Shown piece after piece: positions 22,988 to 34,599 of a stretch of DNA of 64,000 bases. The translations under genes and the position numbers were made by a program. The stretch's first letter is position 1, and the number at the start of each line of letters is the position of its first letter. The stretch is from contig QANY01003934.1 in NCBI GenBank assembly GCA_003255025.1, positions 1,426,001 to 1,490,000 on the forward strand. Reading direction: 5' to 3'. The notes beneath the pieces were generated by a model. It was given only the letters and a program-made list of their open reading frames with translations. It did not search any database and was not told where the DNA came from. This stretch comes from Datisca glomerata (Eukaryota > Streptophyta > Magnoliopsida > Cucurbitales > Datiscaceae).

Positions 22988-25900
22988 CACTACTACAGAA
23001 ATGGTTTTTCACGACCGATAATCCCTGTCGTCAAAATCCATTGACGACGGGTACACACCCGTCGTATATCGTATATAAAGGCATCGTAAAAAAGTGGATA
23101 TTTTCTCAATGGGTAACTTTTCGCGACGGTTGGAATTCACACCGTCATGAAAATTCATATTGCCATCATAAAAGAATGAGTTTTGACGATGGTTCTTTGA
23201 TGCAACGACGTTAAAAATTATACAAGTGTCATTATGATACATTTTCAATAACGGTGCATCAGAGAATCATCGTCAAAAGATACAATTTTGATGACAGTGA
23301 GTTGAACCGTTGTCAATTTTAGATAAAGTTGTTAAAAATAAATTTTCCAGACTGTGTATCTATTAACCGTCATGACATATTGGCTTAAAAATTCACACAT
23401 TTCAAAAATCTATCCATCCCATTAAAAACACATATCACTGTTTATCCTGCAAGCCTCAAAAATCCATATATATGTTCATAGGGAGATTTAGCTTCTATAT
23501 GTGTTAATACAAATAACTTCTACATGTGTAAATTTCAAAACTCCAAAACGCACAAATAAACTCTAATAATGTAGATGTATTTTACATGATGATTGTCCTT
23601 GAAGTAATTATCTAAGTTACTCTAGTAAAATTTGCTAAAAACAGAGAATCAAATAAGTAGCCTTTAACATTTATTAATTCTCAGTGAATAACTATCAATA
23701 AATATTTCATTTCTATCGTCTACTTAGCTTACTGAATTTAAATTCAAATCAAATACCAGAACACCTATCAAGTTCTTAACAACAACAGACAATATAGATT
23801 ATAGAAGTGAGAGACTTCTACATATGTATAGAGGAATGAGTAATGGCAACAAATTTTATGTTCATCGCCACCAAATAAGTCATATGACTCACCTCAAGTT
23901 GTCATCAATTCCAAAGGTTTCTCCCAATTGGACTGCTTTGTCCTTTTGTTATAATAATATCTAAAAATGGGTATTAGTTGGAAATAGTAAAATCAATAAC
24001 AGAGTAACATGAAAACTTTAAGATAATATAATAGTTGAAAGAGCCAACTTGTTAATAAGACATAATGTCTAGAAAACTTGAGTATAGCTAAGTTTTAAAC
24101 GTGGCAGAAAACAATATCAAACTCATTGCTACACAAGAATTACCTTCTTCCATCAATAGATGTATGCCCTTGCCACTCAGAAAAAAATTGCTAATTAAGG
24201 CTAGGAAAATTTATCGCCCGAAAGATCAAGAAAGTATAAACTCAAACTATTAATTTTTGAAAACTAACAAACAATAGATAAGCACAGATGAAACATATAT
24301 AGTAATTACTGGACTGCATAATATCAAGATCCATACAAATTCCTAAAAGGTCTTAAAATTTTACTAAAGGTAATAAGAGGGAAGCTTCCGACAAAGTCAA
24401 TGAATTTCGAAAGGTTATAAATTTCTTCTTTATTTTATTTCTCCTGCAGGGAGGGGGTGGGGGAATACAAGATCCGCAGGGTGGACATACAGAGTCTGCA
24501 GGAGTGACTGAAGATTGTTGGCTCTGCTCCATCGTTTTGGCCAATGTTGTGTTCTGACCTCCAAACGACAACCAAGATTGCCCTAGAATAGCTTCAACAG
24601 GCGCATGAACTTATGACATCAGCTGGAACTGGAGGAAGGTGAGTTGGCAAGGGTCCATACTGCAAACATGGAAAATATATTATAGATACAAAATATTTCA
24701 AAAAGTTGGAAAAACCATTATGCTAGAATAGTGAGACATGATATATGACGAAGAGACAGGTAATCCAGGGGCACCCATGCCAGAAATATAATTAACCATG
24801 AGATGAAAATTTGGATGACTGAAATAGAATAGACTAAAACTGCAGGTTGAAGTTTTGCAACAGATTTTCTATATTTTCAGTAACTCGTATATTTTATGTA
24901 AATATACATATCTAGACATCATCAATGATAAACAGGAGAATTTCCAAGATGAGTAATCCAGAGGGAGACTGAAATACATGAAGATACTAAGAGAAAATTT
25001 TCAAAATGGGTAAACAAACAATATGCCATACTACAGAACATGAATATATTTAAAGAAAACTATCATTGACATAGGCAAGCCAACTTGGCCTCATTACTGC
25101 CCTTATCCATACTCATGCGAGGATGCCTGGGCAAGGGTTGGCCAACTAGGTTTTTTTATATTACCTATTGGCAGACTAGGTTAAAAATTTATCACAAGAT
25201 CTGATAATTCACCAAACAAAAGCTAAATAAAAATTCTAGAAAAAAAGCAAGAAAAAATCATGGTTAGATAAAATCTGAAAATTTTCAAGAAAACTAATTG
25301 ATCTCTGATATAAAAGAGCGAGATGAATTTACTATAGAAAACAATTACCATATTTTAATCTCACTTAAAAAAAATTCAACGAAAGCTAACTTTATACGTT
25401 ATAAGCAACTTAAGCTTCATGTTATGATCAGTTAAGTCTGCAAAATGGTACAAAGTTGCTACCAATTTTTTGGTGGCCACAAAAAGCTAAGGCTCAAGCT
25501 AATAAAGTAGTGATCAACAATGGAAAGCTTTGGGACGGTTAAGTACCAAAATCGACAAAGAAATTGAAAGTAAAGCTTACAATAGAAGTTGATTGATAAA
25601 ATTGAACTACCATGATATAGCAGGAGATGCAAATAGCTGCAGCTAATGCATACAACATTCGGCTTTTCTTCGTTTTAGTTTAAAATGTAGGCACATCTTG
25701 AGACAAGGTTGATGTGTAGCAGAATTGGGTAATATTGAAGTTAGAACATGAATATTAGGGGGGGAAACCAAACCAGAATCATACTACAACTGGCGAGCCC
25801 TAACACCAAACTGAAACTCAGGGAGAGAGAGAGCCGGAGGGGGGGGGGGGAGATTGACAGAGAGAAGCCGAACCTTTGAGGTGAGAATCAGCAGGCAATC

Positions 25901-26285
25901 GCGCTGAGGTAGTAGACATAAGGATGGAGATGAAGAAGAGGCTAGGGCACAAACGCGGGGTGAGAGAGGGAATGAAATGGGAAAGAGAGCATGAGTGAAA
26001 GTGAAGTATAAACTTATTTTGTTTGCCAAATACAATGGGGAGTCGAGGCCTGTCCTTTTAGTTCATTTTACTATATAATATGACGGGGTCTTTATCCCCC
26101 ATCATGTAATTCAAAGAAGGTCATCATTAACTACGACGGGGTTTCTACACCCCGTCATTATAATGTCACCCCGTCGTATTTAATATGTTTTAAAATGACA
26201 GGATTTTTACCCACCGTCATTCAAAATCAGCCTCGCCGTGTCTATTTTTTGACGCCCGTCGTGAAAAATCATATTTGTAATAGTG
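22988..26285 (-). mobile_element. CACTA transposon B, complete ends, nested in element A
   Basis: The termini are CACTACTACAGAAATGG (22988) and, in reverse complement from 26285, CACTATTACAAATATGA; both continue with TTTTTCACGAC. The three-base target duplication TGT is present on both sides (22985-22987 and 26286-26288), as CACTA elements make. Subterminal inverted motifs CGACGGG/CCCGTCGT fill the first 350 and last 220 bases. The purine-rich plus strand at 25800-26035 is a CT-rich leader on the minus strand, so the element probably reads leftwards. At 3.3 kb with no transposase domain it is non-autonomous. Confidence 0.9.
24353..26035 (-). pseudogene. Unidentified exon-like segments of element B
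   Basis: Two minus-strand segments look exonic. One is 26035-25790, a low-complexity leader frame rich in Ser, Pro and Leu with PPPPP from a poly-G tract. The other is about 24650-24430, where a frame reads LSFGGQNTTLAKTMEQS and then a Pro/Cys-rich stretch ending PPPPP. No known domain is recognisable. By position the second could be the C-terminal tail of a Ptta-like protein, but the diagnostic blocks are absent. I give no function. Confidence 0.3.
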
Positions 26286-26829
26286 TGTTGATAATTGTGA
26301 TTTTTATAAAACGATTTGTTGTTGTTCTATTCTATATATATTTTTATTTAGAGTTCTTTTTTTTATTTTTTAGTACATTTTAGTTTTAGAATGAATGTCA
26401 TTTCTTACAGGTGTATTAAATCGACAAGAGTAGAATTTAATAGCAGTCTACACTGCTATAAAAAATCTTTTATAGGGACAAAACCCAATAAAAGACCTGG
26501 TTTTCTTATAGGGGTTAGAAAACTTTATAAAATACCAGATTTTTTTTTATAGAACACCAAGTGGGGGAAAGGACCCCTAAAAAATACATTATTTATTATA
26601 GGATGGAAAGACCTCTATAAAAAACCTGACTTTTTAGCAGGGGGCAAAGACCGCTATAAAAAGTCAAGTCTTTTATAGGGGTTCCCGAATACTATGAAAA
26701 ATTTCGGACCTATTATAGCACCCGGAGAAATAAGATTTTTCAGAACGCTATAAAATCTCTTTTATAGAGGTTTGCCCCATATAAAAGTCATTTTCTATTT
26801 TAGTACATTAAAGATCTCATCACATACTC

Positions 26830-27158
26830 TAGTGATTGGGATGTAGTCTATATTAGGCGAGATTTCTCCTCGGAGGAAGCTAAATTAATCTATAGTCTTC
26901 CTTAGGTTCTCGAGTTGCTGAGCATAAACTAGTTTGGCATTTTAAAAATAATGGATGTTGTTTGGTGAAGAATCGTCGTTGAGAAGCTAAATTATCTTCT
27001 AGTGGGGTAAAGATAGAAAATGGTTGTCCTGTGATCCATATTGTCAAAGATTCCACTATTTCATGCTCTTTAGAGTTGTAAAGTGGCAATAAATTTTGGA
27101 AAGTATCTAATTTTTCTCAGATAAATTTGTCTTCAAGATTGACTGGTTCTAGCACTTT
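26830..27158 (+). pseudogene. LINE (L1-type) reverse transcriptase C-terminal fragment
   Basis: The plus-strand words DWDVVYIRRDFSSEEAKLIY and, after a frameshift, SRVAEHKLVWHFKNNGCYLV match the zinc-binding region downstream of the reverse transcriptase in plant L1-type LINEs. There the pattern is W....I...F...A..I..LP, then D.LVWH....G.Y.VKS. Stops and shifts interrupt it, and the catalytic part is missing. The left edge is element A. The right side is interrupted by copia element 1 and the remnant may resume at 32326 with a few codons. Confidence 0.5.
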
Positions 27159-27430
27159 TGATAGAATCAAGAGAAAACTTGCTTTTCATCAAGCTTTTCA
27201 TTAACCATTAACAATAATACAAGCACCATATATAGACTAACAATGAAGCATTAACAGCTAACTGCTAAGCTAACTAAATCAGTTAGCTTAGCATAAGAAC
27301 AATATAGTTAGTAACAGCTAATTGTTACTTAGTTCCTTAACATACATGTTAAGCAATCATACATAGAAGATTAATAGGACAATAACAGAATTAGCACTAA
27401 GTAATAACATTGCTAATAGTCTCTCTAACA
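27159..27430 (-). repeat. 3' LTR of copia 1
   Basis: Starts TGATAGAATCAAGAG and ends CTCTCTAACA; pairs with 32069-32320. It is 20 bases longer than its partner through small indels. Confidence 0.9.
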
Positions 27431-27990
27431 CTCTCCCTCAAGCAAAAAGGTGAAGGATGCACATTGAGCTTGTATCTTAACATCAGAAAATCTATCTTGA
27501 GCAAGAGGCTTTGTGAGAATATCTGCATTCTAAATTCAGTTGATATGTATTTTACTATCAGCTGCTTAGAAATAATTTTCTCCCTTATAAAATGAGCTTC
27601 CACCTCAATATGTTTAGTTCTAACATGAAACACATGATTTGATGTTAATAGTTCAGCACTAACATTATCACACCAAAGAGTAGGACAACCTGTAATTTTT
27701 ATTTGAAGTTCAACATAAAGGGATTGTAACCAAAGTATTTCGATTATTGCTTGAGAGAGTGCCTTGTATTCTGACTCAACACTTGACCTTGAGACTACCC
27801 TTTACTTTCTTGAGCTCCAAATAATTAGATTGCCACCTAGATACACATAGTACCCGGAAGTAGACTTTCAATCATCAATGCACCCTGTCTAGTCTGCAGC
27901 AGTGAAGCATTCAAGAGATAATTGAGGAGCGGGTTAGAAAAGCATACCAAGATCAACTGTCCCTTTAAGATACCTGAGAACCCTCTTGCA
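27431..27990 (-). pseudogene. RNase H domain of copia 1
   Basis: The minus-strand words ADWTGCIDD, stop, KSTSGYYVYLGGNLI, then ESEYKALSQA and DNVSAELLTSNHVFHVRTKH follow the conserved D.D.A / STSGY / E..EY.A / CDN...L..NP..H.RTKH.. order of copia RNase H. This domain removes the RNA strand during reverse transcription. At least three stops are visible. It runs into the polypurine tract and left LTR. Confidence 0.8.
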
Positions 27991-27996
27991 TGCCTT

Positions 27997-28931
27997 TCAA
28001 TGATCAAAGGTAGGAGACTGTAAAAATTGGCTTAATCTATTGAGAGAGAAAGCTATATAGGGTTTGGTAATAGTGAGGTATTGCAAAGCACCTATAGTAC
28101 TCCTACAAAGAGTAGGGTCTTCAAATGGTTCAGTGGAAAATGCACTTAGCTTAGTGGAAGCACACACATGTGTAGAGCACTCTTTTGAATCTGTCATCTT
28201 GGTCTTGGTGAGTAAGTCCAATATGTATTTTGACTGTGTGAGGTAATTGCCACTATCATCTCTGAAAGCTTCAAAAGCTAGGAAAAAATTGAGTGGACCA
28301 AGCATACTTAAGGAAAACTGACTATCAAGATCAGAAAAGGTTTAAAGATTAAGGACTTGTTGCTTCCAGTGATGAGTATATCATCAACATATACCAAAAG
28401 TAGAATCATGTAATCTGCTGTTTTAATGTAAAACAGTGAAGAATCTGACTGAGAGCTTTTAAGACCCCAAAGAACCAAAGCTATTTTTAGTTTATCAAAC
28501 CAAGCTCTAGGAGCTTGCTTGAGACCATAAATAGCCTTGTTTAGCTTGCAAACATACTTTGGATAAGTTGAATCAATGAAACCAATGGGCTTCATGTAGA
28601 CTATCTCTTTTAACTCCCCATTAAAAAAAGCATTATTAACATCAATTTGCTGAATCTCCCAGTTAAAAGTAATAGCTAAAGTCAAGATAATTATAATTGT
28701 AGAGGGCTTGACTACTGGACTAGATGTTTCAAAATAATCTACTCCTGACATTTGTTGAAAGCCTTTGGTTATAAGTCCGTCTTTGTGTTTTCTTATAGAA
28801 CCATCCAGGTTACATTTAGTTCTGAAGACCCATTTATTGCGAACTATGTGCATGTCATTAGTCTGTGGTACAAGGGTCCATGTTTTATTTCTTTGAAGAG
28901 CTTGAAACTCATCTTTCATAGCAACATACAA
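27997..28931 (-). pseudogene. Reverse transcriptase domain of copia 1
   Basis: An unusually long frame (28931-28308) holds most of the RVT_2 domain: NKTWTLVPQ, VFRTKCNLDGSIRKHKD, QIDVNNAFFNGELKEIVYMK, LNKAIYGLKQAPRAWFDKLK and the catalytic LLVYVDDILITGS. A frameshift near 28308 moves to a second frame (28305-27997) with FFLAFEA (from FLGIE.), CSTHV and STIGALQYLTITKPYIAFS. In copia elements this enzyme copies the element RNA inside the virus-like particle. The polymerase core is the best-kept coding block of the window, but the shift and missing start prevent a functional protein. Confidence 0.88.
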
Positions 28932-29590
28932 GTGTGGTAGTTAAAGCATATTTCACATATGTAGGTTCTAGAAAAGACTCACTGGGACTATTAACAAGTG
29001 CTTTAGGTTTCAAAGTACCTAGTTTAGATCTAGTTGTCATGTTGTGAGTAGAATTTGGACAAGGCCTATGAATTTTTTAATGGTTACATATAACATATGC
29101 AACCTTAAAGGTATTGGCAACAGAAACAGGTTTAGAAACATGTAATGAATCTACTAAGGCATGTTCAAAATCAAAATTAAAGGAACTATCATAATTAAGT
29201 ATATCATTTGAGTTAGGTAGTTGAATAGTTGGAGTAGAATTTGTTAGAGAAGAAGAAAAAATATTACCTGAACCTTGATTCTCTGCAGGAGAAGAGATTG
29301 AATGTTCTGTATCATTTACACTAGCACTTGTAGGTTCTGAGTGAGACTTCTTTGTAACAGTAGGCAGAAGTAAATTTTGAGGAATATGATAGAATGACCA
29401 TGTATATTCAGAAGATGATGCAAATTTTATCATGGATTTTGAAAGAAGCAACTGAGATGGAATTTCATTTTCATTAAATGCAACACTTTTTGCTACATAA
29501 ATTCTGCCTGATAGAGATTCTAAACACTTGTAACCTTTATGTTGGTTGCTAAGTCCAAGAAAAACACATTTTTTGGTGTGGTGTTGAAAC

Positions 29591-30320
29591 TTATTTGAGT
29601 CTCAAATGAGGAAAACATGCACAACCAAATGTTCTAAGAAAGGAATAATCTGGTGTTATGTAATACATATGTTCATAGGGAGATTTAGCTAACAAAGTTG
29701 GTGAAGGCAGTCTATTAATGACATAGGCAAATGTTTGAAATGAGTCCCACCAGTACTGAAAAGGCATTTGGGATTGAGACAATAATGTAAGGCCATTTTC
29801 TACTATATGTCTATGTTTTCTCTCAATATACCCATTTCTTGGTGTGTGCGAGGACATGGATGTCTAAACATAATACCAACTTGATTTAAATGAGTTTGTG
29901 GGCTTTTATACTCCCCATCCCAGTCTGTTTGCAGACACTTGATTTTGGTTTCAAAAAATCTTTCAACAAAGGTGATAAATTGCAAAGTAATAAGGTGGTT
30001 TCTGACTTGTATTTCATTGGATATACCCATGTATATCGTGAATATGCATCAACAAAGCTTACATAGTATTTAAAATTCAAAACTAGAAAGAGTGGGTGCA
30101 GGACCCCACACATCTGAGTTTACAAGTTCTAGAGCTTTAGAAACATAGGTTTTTAACAAAGGAAAATGTGACTTGAGACAATTTATCATATTCACAAGCA
30201 TGACAGAATTCAATAGTTTTTTTTATGAACAAGACATTCCATTTAAATTTTTTAGTATATGATTCAAAACTAAACTACAAAGATGTCCTAGTCTTCTATG
30301 CCAAATTTGGATAGAATTAT
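29591..30320 (-). pseudogene. Integrase domain of copia 1
   Basis: Several frames read KYYVSFVDAYSRYTWVYPMK, TDWDGEY, then GYIERKHRHIVENGLTLLSQ and YVINRLPSPTL, ending RTFGCACFPHL. This is the rve catalytic core and C-terminal GKGY-type region of copia integrase, with D, D and E blocks present (the third reads IERKHR). Frames change at least three times between 30113 and 29800. An upstream HHCC-like remnant is only hinted at near 30280-30320. Confidence 0.82.
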
Positions 30321-30731
30321 TTACAAGAGACTCTTTTATACTAGGATCACTTATATAAGTCTATAAAGCAGAATTAGAACTAATTGCAAAGTTGAAAAAA
30401 AAAACTAGATTTTCATGTATAAATAGTTTTTGTTGCAGCTTGAGAAACTAAGGACTAGACTAGAGTTAAATATGCAGAGTAACCTCTTGGGATGATGAAA
30501 TGATACAGATCATTCTTGAGTATGCCCCGCAGAAGAACTTGGTTCGTAGTCTTGTCCTTTACAAAGTAGAAAATAAAGTAAACAAATAATGATAATGTCA
30601 TTGTCTTTACTTAACCTAGACATACTATGTAAATTCTTGGTAACTGAAGGGACACAAAGCACTTGTTTTAGATTTAAAGAAACAATATATGTTTTAATGG
30701 AAGAAGAACCTATATAAGAAATATGCAATGA

Positions 30732-31920
30732 CTAACCATTTCCCACTTGTAATTTACCTTTCTCTTTGTACTCAGACTGAATGGACCGATTACTGAGGTT
30801 TGAAGTAACATGGTTCGTGGCTCCACTATCCATGTACCAAGATTCATACTCAGATCTACTTGGTGTAGTTACATAGGCACTAATTCTTGGACCATGTATA
30901 GACTGATTCATAGAGTTCTGTTGCTGATAGTTGTTGGTATATGGCTGAAAATTCTGAGAATTAGGATCATTAGGTTGATGAAACTCAACATCATAACTAA
31001 TTAAATGTTGTATGACCAATTCTCTTACAGATTTGATTCTCATGGCCTCTTCCTCCATTGTTTCTTCAATTACCCGTTCCTCTCACATAGCCATAGTTTC
31101 CATAGTTTCTACCTCTTCCTCTATTTGGTTGAAAATTAGCAGCATTGGCTGAGGGAACAAAATTCATAGCAAGTGTAGATTGTGACTACTCAATTCTTAA
31201 TTTTTGACTCTGTAACATAATTGTGCCTTTTACAGGGTGACAAGATCATGCCTAGAGGTTAGATTCACAACTACAGGATCGTACTCACTGTTCAAACCTA
31301 CCAATACATATAAAAGAAAGTCTTCATCTGAGATTTGTTATCCTGAAGTTGAGAGTGTGTCAGCTATAGACCACATTTTTAAAATATAATCATTCATAGT
31401 CATGGAGCCTTTCTTGATGGTTTAAAGCTGGTACCTCAACTGAAGAACTCTAGATCGTGATTGAGTAGCAAAGAGATCTTGCATTACTTGCCAAACCTCA
31501 TTGGAACTGGAGCATCAAACAATATGCCCAAACATTGGCTCGAAAATGAATGAGAGGAGCCAACTTAACAGAAATTGGTCACTTCTTTTCCAAGATATGA
31601 AGTGAGGATTAAGAACTTGAGTAGTTGTAGAAGTAGTATGAGACTGAAGATAAATAGTGTTTGATATTGTAGTGACTGATTAGGTAACATTTTGATCTAG
31701 ATAGGTGACTTTGCCAAGAAGATAATCTTCTAGACCATAGGCATTGACTGTGGAGAGCACTTAAGATCGCTAACAGATGTAATTGCTGCGATCAAGTTTG
31801 ATATAGACATGAATCAAACTATTAGGCAACTGCATTGAAGACAGAAGGTGCAGCTATGCTCATGCTTGAACTTAAAATAGAAGTTGAGCTAGTGCTCGTA
31901 TTGGAACTTGTGGAAGGCAT
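30732..31920 (-). pseudogene. Gag and protease region of copia 1
   Basis: The probable start ATG is at 31920-31918 (MPSTSSNTSTSSTS...), followed within 30 codons by tandem stops. Further left, QICKRIGHTTFN (about 31045-31005) is a CCHC zinc-knuckle remnant that has lost its last Cys to stops. Next comes SWYMDSGATNHVTSNLSN (about 30850-30800), which keeps the aspartic-protease D-S-G-A motif. The start is chosen because it is the first ATG after the right LTR and precedes a Ser/Thr-rich Gag N-terminus. Much of Gag between is unreadable. Confidence 0.75.
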
Positions 31921-32068
31921 TGACGAGTCTTTATGAAGTAACAAACTCAAACGAAGATGAAGAAACGAAGGCTTTCAACTCGAACAAAGACGAAGATGAA
32001 GACTTTGAACAAGCACGATACGTGCGGGAAAAATTAGTGTTTATGGTACTAGACTCGCTTTTATACGA

Positions 32069-32320
32069 TGATAAAATTAAGAGAAAACTTGCTTTTCATG
32101 AATCATTAACAATAATACAAGTTACCTTATATAGACTAAACAACGAAGCACTAACAGCTAACTACTAAGCTAACTAAATTAGTCAGCTTAGCTGAAGGAC
32201 AATAACAGTTAGTAACTACTAACTGTTACTCAGTTGCTTAACATAAATTTTAAGCAATTGTACAGAGAAGATTAATAGGGCAGTAACAGAATTATAGCAT
32301 TGCTAATAGTCTCTCTAACA
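32069..32320 (-). repeat. 5' LTR of copia 1
   Basis: Starts TGATAAAATTAAGAG and ends CTCTCTAACA, followed by target duplication ACTTT (32321-32325). The short open frame crossing 31908-32168 on the plus strand is a shadow and not a gene. Confidence 0.9.
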
Positions 32321-32885
32321 ACTTTCAACGTGGTTCTGATCGGATGCTTAACTCAAAAATTTACTTTGGAAGTTCACGATGTGATTCAAGACATTCTTAG
32401 TGAGACTTGAGAATGCAGGAATGAGAAATATTATGAAAATGTGTTTGGTAGTAGTATTTAATAAGGTGTTTTAGTATAAACGTTATGAAGCTTGTTTAAA
32501 GAGTTTTCATTATCAGCTAAGCTTCAAATAGGCATTTAGAAAGCTTCTAACTTTTTATAACTTTTTTACTTCAGAATATAAAAATAAAAACAAAAACAAT
32601 GCCAAAAAGACCTTATAAAGTACAGTGTTAATATATCAAATCTTATTAAATCCATCAAATGAAGAATAGAGAAAAATTATTCATTTAATTAATTACCTTA
32701 TTCCTCCTAAAAAGGATCATAATTTTTATCGCAATCAAATGTTAACTAGCTAGCTTGAAAAAGAGAAGTGGGTGTGACCCAAGACGAACCTAAACTTTTG
32801 CTATCCCTTAGGATATATAAGATTTCCTTTATTAATCTACAATTTAAAATGAAGGAATTCTTATCATTCCTTTGCATGTATTTTT
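32321..32885. other. Flanking sequence with a possible degraded MITE
   Basis: No coding region is supported. About 32440-32615 begins GTGTTTGGTAGTAG and ends AACAATGCCAAAAAG, a pair reminiscent of a common plant MITE design, but the inverted match is poor and no target duplication is clear. The rest is the downstream flank of the RNase T2 pseudogene. Confidence 0.5.
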
Positions 32886-33477
32886 TTAGTCTGTCCTGAA
32901 TTCTGGGCATTCAGTGTAATCTATTCCAGATTTGTTTACACAAAAGTGAATCTCATAAAGTTGACAACGTCCCTTTGCATCGTCGTTGCAGTAAATAACT
33001 GGTTTAAACATTCAACAGCTTCACTTATAATCCTTTGTATTCGATCAAAACTGTAGTATTTTCCGTTTGGTACTATTCCCGCAAGATTTCGCTCAATACA
33101 TCAGGTATGTCTTTATCCGTTCAAGACAATTCATAAATTATGGTATTAAAAAACTGTAAAAATTTATTTACAAATTTGCTTACATCTATGATCTTTGATT
33201 ATCTAACGCTGGCTATATCTCACCCGCTTCAAATTTTAATACAATTTAATGGTTGTCGCTATTAGCATTGATATAGATATATATCACCTGCGTGCTTGTA
33301 GGAGGTTTGATTTATTTTTGAAGTTGAGAATAGTTTTGAAATATATATGTTGGTCAAAATTTGAACAAGATCCATGTCTTGACCAGCTACACGACCATTC
33401 GTTACGCTATTAGTGCTGGGACAATTAAGTGATGGGCAATGCTCTTGCAATTGATTTTTGAGGTCAAGTACCTAAAC
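32886..33477 (-). pseudogene. S-like RNase T2 pseudogene, C-terminal exons
   Basis: Exon 3 (33477-33288) encodes KNQLQEHCPSLNCPSTNS and, after a one-base shift, EWSCSWSRHGSCSNFDQH. The latter matches conserved active-site region CAS II (EW.KHG.C), with the catalytic His kept and one or more extra residues. It ends at donor GTGATA. Exon 4 (33091-32886; AG acceptor) reads AGIVPNGKYYSFDRIQRI, then after another shift PVIYCNDDAKGRCQLYEIHF, CVNKSG and IDYTECPEFRTD-stop, the usual C-terminal half. RNase T2 enzymes are secreted or vacuolar endoribonucleases; S-like ones respond to phosphate starvation, senescence or wounding. The N-terminal half is at 46135-46491, beyond copia D. Confidence 0.85.
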
Positions 33478-33731
33478 CTAGCAGTGATAAGGAATTTAAC
33501 TAAGAGAAAAATATCATATGTAAAAATTTATAGTTAAGTAGTTATTTTTTATTAATAACTAATATCATGTGTATAGAATTATCACCAAATTTAATGTAAT
33601 AAAAGTAATTATAAAAATATTCTAATTAAGAAAAATAACTTCATTAAAAAATTTGTAAAATACCTTTTACCAACTTAACCTATTGAAGCTAGTTAATAAC
33701 GACATAGATCTTAAGATTAAACAAACATAAT

Positions 33732-33969
33732 TGAAGAAATATAGAAACAGAGATAGGAAAGCTTGAGCAATAAGAGCAGGAGATAAGCAAAGAAGAGAAG
33801 AGAAAGGAAGAAGAAGAATAGAAGAAAGTGAATTATTCATTAACCAGCAAAACTAAATAAAAATAGTTTATATAGAGAAGAGAAGAACCAACGGCTGGAA
33901 AAGAGTAAAAGACATAACTACCCTTAACAACTAATTGAACTAATATATAAATAATTTACTCACTTAACA
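33732..33969 (-). repeat. 3' LTR of copia D
   Basis: Starts TGAAGAAATATAG and ends TCACTTAACA; pairs with 45809-46044. Target duplication ATAAT precedes it. Confidence 0.92.
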
Positions 33970-33989
33970 TTTTGAAGATAAGTTAATTG

Positions 33990-34560
33990 AGGAGAAGCCA
34001 AAGGCTTAGTGAATAAATCTGCCAGTTGGAGTTGTGAGGGTACATGCCTAACAATAATATCCTTTTTTCATAACTCTTTCTCTTATGAAATGGTTGTCAA
34101 TCTCTACATGCTTAGTTCGAGCATGGAGAACATGATTTGATGCCAATGAAATGGTAGATGTACAGTAGAAAGTTGGAGCCTAAGACTGAAAAACATGGAG
34201 ATTTGTAAGAATCTGTCTCAACCAGCTTAGTTTTGTTGTTGTATTTGCCAATGCCTTATACTTAGCTTCTACTTCATGTCGCGGCTACTCCACTCCACCA
34301 CGATCTAGAAGATCTAGCAACTGTTGTCTGCTTCTCTGCACTCTAAGAGACAACATTTGATCCAAGAAAGATGACAAAACCAGAAGTTGATCTTCTGTCA
34401 GATGGATCTCCAACCTAGTTAGCATCACTGAATGCATATAATAGAAGAGAACCTGGTTTAAATAGGATGCCATGAGTAATAGTGCCAAGAACATACCTTA
34501 GTATCCTCTTTACTGCAACAAAATGGGAAGTGGTGTGTGAGTGCATGAACTGACACACCA
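33990..34560 (-). pseudogene. RNase H domain of copia D
   Basis: The minus-strand frame reads AFSDANWVGDPSDRRSTSGF, VIFLGSNVVSWSAEKQTTVA and RSS, then degrades. This is the D.NWAG...DRRSTSG block of copia RNase H. Near 34110-34140, [15 protein letters not shown] words mark its C-terminus. Stops and shifts interrupt it. The neighbouring reverse transcriptase lies to the right. Confidence 0.78.
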
Positions 34561-34599
34561 TGTTAACATCAAAACATATATATGGTCTTGTGAAGTTAA

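Larger units (their letters stand above)
17971..26805 (+). mobile_element. CACTA transposon A, with element B nested in it
   Basis: The left terminus is CACTATAACAGAAAATG (17971). The reverse complement of the right end at 26805 is TACTAAAATAGAAAATG, and over the first 28 bases I count 23 matches. The right end has A where the canonical terminal G should be. Subterminal repeats (TCTTTTATAGGG and variants) fill 26440-26800. The element carries a CT-rich leader and a spliced Ptta-type gene on the plus strand. The triplets outside the ends are ACT and CAT, so no target duplication is preserved; the left flank is copia LTR and the right flank LINE-like, which suggests a rearranged insertion site. 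Without element B it is about 5.5 kb, and no TNP2-type transposase was seen, so it is non-autonomous. Confidence 0.72.
27159..32320 (-). mobile_element. Copia retrotransposon 1, structurally complete, inactive
   Basis: LTRs lie at 27159-27430 and 32069-32320 (TGATA...CTAACA), and the five-base target duplication ACTTT flanks both (27154-27158, 32321-32325). On the minus strand the polypurine tract (TTGAGGGAGAG) adjoins the left LTR, and the order gag, protease, integrase, reverse transcriptase, RNase H from right to left is that of Ty1/copia. The LTRs differ at many positions and by indels, so the insertion is old. Every domain has stops or shifts. A clear Met-tRNA primer-binding site next to the right LTR is not recognisable. 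Confidence 0.92.

Noticed and set aside
32440..32615. A second hAT-like MITE (GTGTTTGGTA ... CAATGCCAAA)
   Set aside because: The ends match poorly as inverted repeats and no 8-base duplication is visible.
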